From Burkholderia ubonensis subsp. mesacidophila (GTDB lineage: Bacteria > Pseudomonadota > Gammaproteobacteria > Burkholderiales > Burkholderiaceae), in NCBI RefSeq assembly GCF_002097715.1, contig NZ_CP020737.1, forward strand, positions 3,286,001-3,350,000: a DNA stretch of 64,000 nt. Direction: 5' to 3'. The translations under genes and the position numbers were made by a program. The notes under the pieces were generated by a model, which saw nothing but the letters and a program-made list of their open reading frames with translations, made no database searches and was not told the origin of the DNA. This document shows, in pieces, positions 57,551-64,000 of the stretch. Each line of letters opens with the position of its first letter. Position 1 is the stretch's first letter.

Positions 57551-58840
57551 TTACACCTGAATGGCTTCCGGATCGGTCTTTTCCAGTTCGATCGACGACG
57601 CGATCAGCGACAGCCGCGCGACGACGCCGTACATGTAGAACCGGTTCGGCGGCGCGGCGCCCGGCTTGGCTCCGGCATCCGGCAGCGCGGTGTGCTCGAA
57701 GCCGAGCGGCACGTAGTGCATGCCCGGCGCGTTCAGGTTCTGGTCGCGCTCGCGGCCGCCGTGCGTGCGGTAGAAGCCGCCGACCACATACCGGTCGATC
57801 ATGTAGACGACCGGCTCCGCGACCTCGTCGCCGATCCGCTCGAACGTGTACACGCCTTCCTGCACGATCACGTCGCGCACCGCGACGCCGGCCTTCGACT
57901 CGGCCATCTGCGCACGCTCCGCCTTCGACATCCGGCCGATCTCGGCCGCGTCGTGCACGGTCATCACGCCGCGCCCGGCGGTGCCGGCATCGGCCTTCAC
58001 GACGACGTACGGCTTCTCGCTGATGCCGTACTCGCGATACTTGCGCGCGATCTTCTTCAGCACGCCGTCGATCGCGTCGGCGAGCGCCTGCTCGCCTTCA
58101 TGCCCCTGCCAGTCGACGCCCTCGACGTGCGCGAAATACGGATTCACCATCCACGGATCGACGCCGACCATCTTCGCGAACTTCTTCGCGACGTCGTCGT
58201 AGCACGAGAAGTGCGTCGACTTGCGGCGCACCGCCCAGGCCGCGTGCAGCGGCGGCAGCAGGTACTGCTCGTGCAGGTTTTCCAGCACGGGCGGGATGCC
58301 GGCCGACAGGTCGTTGTTCAGCAGGATCGAGCACGGGTCGAAATTCTTCAGGCCGAGCCGGCGCGGCGTGCGCTCGAGCGGCTCCAGCACGATCTTCTGG
58401 CCGTCGGCGAGCGTGATCGGCGTGATGTCGGTGATGCTCGGGTCGAGCGAGCCGAAGCGCACGTTGAGGCCGGCCTGGCGCATGATCGTCGCGAGCCGCG
58501 CGACGTTTTCCAGATAGAACGCGTTGCGGGTCGGCAGCTCGGGAATCACGAGCAGGTTCTTCGCGTCCGGGCAGATCTTCTCGATCGCGGCCATCGCCGC
58601 CTGCACGGCGAGCGGCAGCACTTCGGACGGCAGATTGTTGAAGCCGCCGGGAAACAGATTGGCGTCGACGGGCGCCAGCTTGAAGCCGGCGTTGCGCAGG
58701 TCGACCGAACAGTAGAACGGCGGCGTGTGTTCCTGCCATTCGAGCCTGAACCAGCGTTCGATCGCAGGCGTGGCGTCGAGGATTTTCTGCTCGAGTTCAA
58801 GCAGCGGACCGTTTAACGCCGTAACGAGGTGGGGAACCAT
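57551..58840 (-). CDS. gshA: Glutamate-cysteine ligase (proteobacterial type 2)
   Basis: A 429-residue ligase making gamma-glutamylcysteine. It begins MVPHLVTALNGPLLELEQKI and has GGFNNLPSEVLPLAVQAAM, GSLDPSITDITPITLADGQK and PYVVVKADAGTAGRGVMTV (ATP binding), the hallmark of the non-E. coli GshA family of beta-proteobacteria. It is the first gene of gshA-gshB. Upstream, amt ends 243 bp away, with its terminator between. Confidence 0.92.
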   Translation of the reverse strand: MVPHLVTALNGPLLELEQKILDATPAIERWFRLEWQEHTPPFYCSVDLRNAGFKLAPVDANLFPGGFNNLPSEVLPLAVQAAMAAIEKICPDAKNLLVIPELPTRNAFYLENVARLATIMRQAGLNVRFGSLDPSITDITPITLADGQKIVLEPLERTPRRLGLKNFDPCSILLNNDLSAGIPPVLENLHEQYLLPPLHAAWAVRRKSTHFSCYDDVAKKFAKMVGVDPWMVNPYFAHVEGVDWQGHEGEQALADAIDGVLKKIARKYREYGISEKPYVVVKADAGTAGRGVMTVHDAAEIGRMSKAERAQMAESKAGVAVRDVIVQEGVYTFERIGDEVAEPVVYMIDRYVVGGFYRTHGGRERDQNLNAPGMHYVPLGFEHTALPDAGAKPGAAPPNRFYMYGVVARLSLIASSIELEKTDPEAIQV

Positions 58841-58991
58841 GAATCACTCGCGAGCGGGAGAATGAAGATTGTAGAGCAATTGCATTGCCCATTTGGGGAT
58901 TGTTCCCGGGTTCGCAAGGATTTGGAGGAAGTTTCTGGCTATTGACCTGATAGCGCGCAGGGTTATCCGCTGCCGGGCCCCATTGCAGGAG

Positions 58992-59016
58992 AAAAAAAAC
59001 CCGCCGGGAAGGCGGG
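58992..59016 (-). terminator. Intrinsic terminator of glnK-amt
   Basis: On the minus strand CCCGCC and GGCGGG arms (59011-59016 and 59000-59005) pair over a 5-nt loop, followed by eight Ts (58992-58999 as A on the plus strand). Confidence 0.92.
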
Positions 59017-59082
59017 CCGAAGTCGCTGCGCTCATTCGTTGCGGGGGCGGCGTCGCGGCCGCCCGCCGTCCATCGTTCCGGC

Positions 59083-60600
59083 TTACTCGACGTGCTCGCC
59101 ATGCAGGATCACGTCGAGGCCTTCGCGCTCCTCCTCTTCCGACACGCGCAGGCCGATCGTCAGGTCGATCAGCTTCAGCAGGATGAAGCTCAGCACGCCG
59201 CTGTAGACCAGCGTGATCAGCACGCCCTTCGCCTGCAGCAGCAGGCTGCCGTCGGCGCCGCCGATGTCCTTGACCGCGAACACGCCCGTCAGCAGCGCGC
59301 CGAGAATCCCGCCCACGCCGTGCACGCCGAACGCGTCGAGCGAATCGTCGTAGCCGAGCTTCGACTTGAGCCACGTCGCCGACCAGAAGCAGACCACGCC
59401 CGCCGCGATGCCGATCACGAGCGCGCCCGCCACGCCGACGAAGCCGGCGGCCGGCGTGATCGCCACGAGACCCGCGACCGCGCCCGACACGATGCCGAGC
59501 ACCGACGGCTTGCCCTTCGCGACCCATTCGGCAAACATCCAGCCGAGCGCCGCGCAGGCCGTCGCGACTTGCGTCGTCAGCATCGCGAAACCGGCACGGC
59601 CGTCGGCCGCGACCGCCGAACCGGCGTTGAAGCCGAACCAGCCGACCCACAGCATCGAGCCGCCGATCATCGTCAGCACCAGGTTGTGCGGCGCCATCGA
59701 TTCGCGGCCGTAGCCGACGCGCTTGCCGAGCACGAGGCACGACATCAGGCCCGCGATGCCGGCGTTGATGTGCACGACCGTGCCGCCCGCGAAGTCGAGC
59801 ACGCCGTCGGCCGACAGCCAGCCGGTCGGCTCCCACACCATGTGCGCGATCGGCACGTAGACGATCAGCGACCAGAGCGTCATGAACACGAGCATCGCCG
59901 AGAACTTCATCCGGTCGGCGAACGCGCCGCAGATCAGCGCCGGCGTGATGATCGCGAACGTCATCTGGTAGACGAAATAGACCGATTCCGGAATCGTCGT
60001 CGCGAGATGGCTGACGGTCAGCGTCGTCGCCTTGTCGCCGTGGATGTAGTTCATCCCGTGCAGGAACACGCGCGACAGGCCGCCGATGAAGCCGTTGCCC
60101 GGCGTGAACGCGAGGCTGTAGCCGACGACCGTCCAGAGCACCGTGATCAGCGCGGTGATCGCGAAGCTCTGCATCACGGTCGCGAGCACGTTCTTCTTGC
60201 GGACCATGCCCGCGTAGAACAGCGCGAGGCCCGGGATCGTCATGAACAGCACGAGCGCGGTGGACGTCAGCATCCACGCGGTGTCGCCCGCGCTGATCTT
60301 CGACGCATCGACCGAGAACGGCGCGGTCGGCGCGGCGGGCGCGGCCGGGGCCGACGCGGCTGCGGCGGCCGATGCTTCGGCGCCCGAAGCCGGCGCGGCG
60401 GCAGCCGTTGCAGCCGTTGCGGGGGCCTCCGACGCAGCCGGCGCCGAAGCGGCCGGGGCGGCAGCGGCCGATGCATCGGCGGCCGTTGCGGCAGGCGCGG
60501 ACGCAGCCGCGGCCGACGCCGCGTCGTCCGCGAGCGCGGGGCCAACGCCGGCCGCGATCAGCGAGCCGGCCATCAGCAGGGTCATCAGAAGTTTGCGCAT
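59083..60600 (-). CDS. amtB: Ammonium transporter Amt
   Basis: A 505-residue ammonium channel. A signal-like start (MRKLLMTLLMAGSLIAAGVG, cut after ALA24) is followed by about 70 residues of Ala/Pro/Ser-rich sequence (25-95), then the eleven-helix Amt core: AWMLTSTALVLFMTIPGLAL, NYIHGDKATTLT, GGTVVHINAGIAGLM and the closing GLRVSEEEEREGLDV. The core with twin-histidine helices is intact. It is transcribed after glnK (42 bp), whose product blocks Amt. It sits under the NtrC/sigma-54 promoter at 61038. Confidence 0.94.
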   Translation of the reverse strand: MRKLLMTLLMAGSLIAAGVGPALADDAASAAAASAPAATAADASAAAAPAASAPAASEAPATAATAAAAPASGAEASAAAAASAPAAPAAPTAPFSVDASKISAGDTAWMLTSTALVLFMTIPGLALFYAGMVRKKNVLATVMQSFAITALITVLWTVVGYSLAFTPGNGFIGGLSRVFLHGMNYIHGDKATTLTVSHLATTIPESVYFVYQMTFAIITPALICGAFADRMKFSAMLVFMTLWSLIVYVPIAHMVWEPTGWLSADGVLDFAGGTVVHINAGIAGLMSCLVLGKRVGYGRESMAPHNLVLTMIGGSMLWVGWFGFNAGSAVAADGRAGFAMLTTQVATACAALGWMFAEWVAKGKPSVLGIVSGAVAGLVAITPAAGFVGVAGALVIGIAAGVVCFWSATWLKSKLGYDDSLDAFGVHGVGGILGALLTGVFAVKDIGGADGSLLLQAKGVLITLVYSGVLSFILLKLIDLTIGLRVSEEEEREGLDVILHGEHVE

Positions 60601-60642
60601 CTTGGTTTTCCTCTTGTCGCTCGTTGTCGCTCGTCTTGTCCG

Positions 60643-61212
<570 letters not shown>

Positions 61213-61302
61213 TCACCCATGCGGGCGCCATGCCCGGAAATCGCGCGGGACGCGCACCATTTCCGGTCATGCGTGCATCATGGGCACGTATGCAACTGAA
61301 GA

Positions 61303-61319
61303 TGCACATTTTTTGTGCA
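61303..61319. promoter_or_regulatory. Perfect NtrC-type palindrome between glnK and ubiK
   Basis: TGCACATTTTTTGTGCA, i.e. GCAC-N7-GTGC with outer T/A, which fits the NtrC consensus. It lies 284 bp upstream of the predicted glnK start and 15 bp upstream of the ubiK ATG, so it could act as the enhancer for glnK or repress ubiK. Confidence 0.65.
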
Positions 61320-61334
61320 ATGAAGGGGAATCAC

Positions 61335-61586
61335 ATGAAACAACCCAGCGACGTTTTCAACGATCTGCAGTCGCGCGTCAGCGACCTGCTGAAAAACTCG
61401 CCGGCCAAGGATGTCGAGCGCAACGTGAAGGCCATGCTGTCGCAAGGCTTCTCGAAGCTCGATCTCGTCACGCGCGAGGAGTTCGACACGCAGGCGCAGG
61501 TGCTCGCCCGCACCCGCGTGCGTCTCGAGGAGCTGGAAAAGCGCGTCGCGGAACTCGAGCAGAAGCTCGCCGCTTCACAGGCCTGA
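61335..61586 (+). CDS. ubiK: Ubiquinone biosynthesis accessory factor UbiK
   Basis: An 83-residue helical protein of the BMFP/UbiK family that aids UbiJ in aerobic ubiquinone synthesis. It starts MKQPSDVFNDLQSRVSDLLK, followed by a basic middle and a C-terminal coiled coil (LARTRVRLEELEKRVAELEQKL). AAGGGG precedes ATG 61335. It lies right after the NtrC-like palindrome, which may affect its transcription. It is followed by a 14-bp tandem repeat and a 15-bp hairpin. Confidence 0.9.
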   Translation: MKQPSDVFNDLQSRVSDLLKNSPAKDVERNVKAMLSQGFSKLDLVTREEFDTQAQVLARTRVRLEELEKRVAELEQKLAASQA

Positions 61587-61608
61587 TTTCGCAAGCCTGA
61601 TTTCGCAG
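61581..61608 (+). repeat. 14-bp tandem repeat at the ubiK stop codon
   Basis: GCCTGATTTCGCAA (61581-61594) and GCCTGATTTCGCAG (61595-61608), two copies; the first contains the ubiK TGA (61584-61586). Probably a recent duplication. Confidence 0.8.
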
Positions 61609-61612
61609 GCAT

Positions 61613-61645
61613 GACGAGCAGGCCGCGTGCCGCGGCCTGCTCGTC
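61613..61645. other. Perfect 15-bp stem downstream of ubiK
   Basis: GACGAGCAGGCCGCG (61613-61627) and CGCGGCCTGCTCGTC (61631-61645) flank the loop TGC. No T-tract follows, so it may be a terminator of a non-canonical kind or an RNA-stabilising stem. Confidence 0.6.
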
Positions 61646-61776
61646 AGCCATGCCCTGATCTGTAGTACTCACGTCGTTCTTTGTTCCGCGCCACGCCGGC
61701 AAGCGCGCACCGATCCCTCCCTTTCCCGCGGCAGGCGGCCCGACCCGCTGCCCGACCGCTCAACAGGAGCCTCGCC

Positions 61777-63333
61777 ATGTCGCTTGCCCTGGTGCGCAGC
61801 CGCGCCCCGGCGGCCGGCCGCGCGCCGGACGTCACCGTCGAAGTCCATCTCGCCAACGGCCTGCCGTCGTTCTCGATCGTCGGCCTGCCCGATCTCGAAG
61901 TCCGCGAAAGCCGCGAGCGCGTGCGCGCCGCGCTGCAGAACTGCGGATTCGAATTTCCGGTCCGCCGTATCACCGTCAATCTCGCGCCCGCCGACCTGCC
62001 GAAGGAATCGGGGCGCTTCGACCTGCCGATCGCGCTCGGCATCCTCGCCGCGAACGGCCAGATCCCGGCCGACGCGCTGGCCGGCCGCGAATTCGCCGGC
62101 GAGCTGTCGCTGACCGGTGCGCTGCGGCCGATGCGCGGCGCGTTCGCGATGGCGTGCGGCGTCGCGCGCGACCGGCATGCCGGCGTCGCCGAGCCGGCCG
62201 CTCCGTCCCGCGACCCCGAGCTTTACCTGCCGCTCGACAGCGCAGCCGAAGCCGCGCTCGTGCCGGGCGTGACCGTATTCGGCGCGCCCGATCTCCCCGC
62301 GCTGTGCGCGCACTTGGCCGATGCGCCCGACGGGCGGCTCGCCCCCGTCGCCGCGCCGCGGCTCGACGGCCGGCCGGCGTCGGCCGCGCCCGACCTCGCC
62401 GACGTGATCGGCCAGCGCGGCGCGCGGAGGGCGCTCGAGGTCGCCGCCGCGGGCGGGCATCACATGCTGATGGTCGGGCCGCCCGGCGCGGGCAAGTCGA
62501 TGCTGGCCGCCCGGCTGCCGGGCCTGCTGCCGCCGCTGACCGACGACGAAGCGCTCATGTCGGCCGCGCTGCTGTCGGCGAGCCGCGCCGGCTTCTCGCC
62601 TGCGCAGTGGCGGCAGCGGCCGTTTCGCACGCCGCACCACTCGTCGAGCGCCGCGGCGCTCGTCGGCGGCCGCAATCCGCCGCAGCCGGGCGAGATCACG
62701 CTCGCGCACCTCGGCGTGCTGTTCCTCGACGAGCTGCCGGAATTCGACCGGCACGTGCTGGAAATGCTGCGCGAGCCGCTCGAAGCGGGCCGCATCACGA
62801 TCTCGCGGGCGGCGATGCAGGCGGATTTCCCCGCCTCGTGCCAGCTGATCGCCGCGATGAACCCGTGTCCGTGCGGCTGGCACGGCGACCCGTCCGGCCG
62901 CTGCCGCTGCTCGCCGGACGTCGCCGCGCGCTACCTGCGCAAGCTGTCCGGGCCGCTGCTCGACCGCATCGACATCCAGATCGACCTGCCCGCGCTCACG
63001 CCGGCCGAGCTCGCAGCACGGGCGTCGGCCCCCGGCGAGCCGAGCGCCACGGTCGCCGCGCGGGTCGCGCAGGCGCGCGCGCTGCAGCTCGACCGCCAGG
63101 GCAAGACCAATCACATGCTGACCGGCCGCGAGACCGACGACCTGTGCCGGCCGACCGACGAAGGCGAGCGGCTGCTGCGCGAGGCCGGCGAGCGGTTCGG
63201 CTGGTCGGCGCGCGCGTATTACCGGGTGCTGAAGGTCGCGCGGACGATCGCCGATCTTGCCGGCGATCCGCTGCCGACCGCCGCGCAGATCGCCGAGGCG
63301 ATCCGCTACCGGCGCGCACTGACTTCACTCTGA
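61777..63333 (+). CDS. YifB/ComM family magnesium-chelatase-like AAA ATPase
   Basis: A 518-residue ring ATPase related to ComM, a helicase that helps branch migration during natural transformation. N-terminal Lon-like/ChlI domain (about 1-175, LPSFSIVGLPDLEVRESRERV), then the AAA module: Walker A GPPGAGKSMLAARL, Walker B LGVLFLDELPEFDRH, then NPCPCGWHGDPSGRCRC and the C-terminal Mg_chelatase_C domain (AYYRVLKVARTIADL). ATG 61777 has AGGAG upstream. No chlD or chlH is present, so a chelatase role is excluded. Confidence 0.92.
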   Translation: MSLALVRSRAPAAGRAPDVTVEVHLANGLPSFSIVGLPDLEVRESRERVRAALQNCGFEFPVRRITVNLAPADLPKESGRFDLPIALGILAANGQIPADALAGREFAGELSLTGALRPMRGAFAMACGVARDRHAGVAEPAAPSRDPELYLPLDSAAEAALVPGVTVFGAPDLPALCAHLADAPDGRLAPVAAPRLDGRPASAAPDLADVIGQRGARRALEVAAAGGHHMLMVGPPGAGKSMLAARLPGLLPPLTDDEALMSAALLSASRAGFSPAQWRQRPFRTPHHSSSAAALVGGRNPPQPGEITLAHLGVLFLDELPEFDRHVLEMLREPLEAGRITISRAAMQADFPASCQLIAAMNPCPCGWHGDPSGRCRCSPDVAARYLRKLSGPLLDRIDIQIDLPALTPAELAARASAPGEPSATVAARVAQARALQLDRQGKTNHMLTGRETDDLCRPTDEGERLLREAGERFGWSARAYYRVLKVARTIADLAGDPLPTAAQIAEAIRYRRALTSL

Positions 63334-63361
63334 GGACAAAATTTGGCTGTCAAGACTTGAC

Positions 63362-63560
63362 TTATGCACAATTCCACGCATCCGGGCCCGGATTGCGTCG
63401 CGACGGGCGATACTTGATGCACGAATCGCATGCCATTGTTTTAATTGACTTTTCTTAAACGGCAAGCAGCCGCGCCAGCAGGCCGGAAGGCCGCCCGGCG
63501 CGGGCGGGCGGCTGATTCGGCCAACTTTTCAACAAAGTTATCCACATGCGCTGTGGATAG
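63362..63560. promoter_or_regulatory. Region of DnaA-box-like sites between yifB and the right-edge gene
   Basis: TTATGCACA (63362-63370) and TTATCCACA (63538-63546) fit TTATNCACA. Next to the second, TGTGGATAG (63552-63560), read on the minus strand as CTATCCACA, deviates at one base. The pair is inverted, 5 bp apart. This is a single region, not an oriC: no dnaA, dnaN or gidA genes and no AT-rich unwinding element are seen. The rest of 63334-63656 contains nothing else that I can support. Confidence 0.4.
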
Positions 63561-63656
63561 CCGAAAAAGCCCAGCAAAATCCGGCGATTAGCAGCGAATG
63601 CTGCGAAGGAACTTTCAGTCAGCGAAGACGCTCTGAGGCGCCCTCGCCCACCCTGT

Positions 63657-64000
63657 TCAGTCGAGTTTCAACGAGCCGAAGAACTGGTCGAGCTGTTCCG
63701 GCGCGAGCGGCGCGTCGGCGATCACGACCGCCTGGTACGCATGCTTGCCGCGCGCGACGAGCCGCGCCACGATCGTCTTGCGGGCGCGGTCCGGCCCGGC
63801 CGCCGCGCCGGCGACGCGCAGCTCGAGCCCGTTCACCGCGCCGCCCGCCGCGAGCGGCACCGGCACCGCGGCCGTCTGCGGCGCGCCGTCGAGGTTGCGC
63901 GACAGGCCCGCGCGCAGGTAGTCGAGCACCGCGCGCCGGGTGTCGTCGCGGTCGTCGGGCAGCATCACCGTACCGACCGCGAACACCGCGCCGCCGACAT
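63657..64000 (-). CDS. Unrecognised protein, C-terminal fragment at window edge
   Basis: Open from 64000 (frame continues beyond the window) to the stop at 63657, at least 114 residues. The visible part is mostly soluble, with VGGAVFAVGTVMLPDDRDDTRR, ARGKHAYQAVVIADAPLAPE and a final FFGSLKLD. No transmembrane helix, signal or catalytic motif is visible. The methionine at 63986 is not the true start because the frame stays open upstream. I cannot assign a family from this fragment. Confidence 0.6.
   Translation of the reverse strand, partial: VGGAVFAVGTVMLPDDRDDTRRAVLDYLRAGLSRNLDGAPQTAAVPVPLAAGGAVNGLELRVAGAAAGPDRARKTIVARLVARGKHAYQAVVIADAPLAPEQLDQFFGSLKLD

Overview
The window is a GC-rich, gene-dense, syntenic stretch of a Burkholderia main chromosome, most likely from the Burkholderia cepacia complex. 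This is judged from protein sequences recognised by eye and from gene order: ctaC-ctaD-ctaG-ctaE with ctaA/ctaB, glnK-amt-gshA-gshB-EIIA-HPr-EI, the nag PTS operon, and imuA-imuB-dnaE2. I see no rRNA, tRNA, CRISPR array, insertion sequence or prophage.

Layout. 1-4465: maiA, ybiB, a leucine-biosynthesis gene (leuA) preceded by an apparent attenuation leader peptide rich in rare CTA leucine codons, and a small SnoaL/DUF4440 protein. 4511-6374: a PagL-type lipid A deacylase and rpoH, the latter behind a perfect CIRCE (HrcA) operator. 6496-9973: the cydPABX cytochrome bd operon behind a perfect FNR/ANR box. 10038-20667: a GlcNAc/chitobiose module: secreted GH20 hexosaminidase, nagE (EIIC-EIIB-EIIB), an EIIA-HPr-EI fusion, a SIS-type deaminase, nagA and the GntR regulator, with shared AATACCA half-sites. 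20700-26088: SOS mutagenesis cassette imuA-imuB-dnaE2 with a LexA box. 26224-29024: an ABC importer of the TrpX/DUF534 type. 29237-30786: a four-cysteine periplasmic protein and a low-GC patch with a DUF1493 gene and a nonsense-interrupted STM2901-type gene. 30834-34700: metQ, a chemoreceptor, a YciI protein and a Sco protein. 34719-44444: the aa3 cytochrome c oxidase locus with heme O/A synthases, SURF1, CtaG and several very small membrane proteins. 44679-53498: housekeeping genes (methyltransferase, comF, trmL, macrodomain, gpsA, secB, grxC, rhodanese, gpmA, ctpA, moeB-like). 53545-58840: phosphotransferase regulators EI, HPr, EIIA-Man and glutathione synthesis gshB/gshA. 59083-64000: amt and glnK with a sigma-54 promoter, ubiK, yifB, an intergenic region with DnaA-box-like sites, and a truncated unknown gene at the right edge.

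The strongest non-coding signals are the leu leader, the CIRCE element, the FNR, LexA and NtrC/sigma-54 sites and the nag operators. Together they let each module be tied to a signal: leucine, heat, oxygen, DNA damage, nitrogen and amino sugar. Family names come from recognition of motifs, not from database searches. Starts were chosen from Shine-Dalgarno spacing where possible, and several genes appear to use GTG or TTG.
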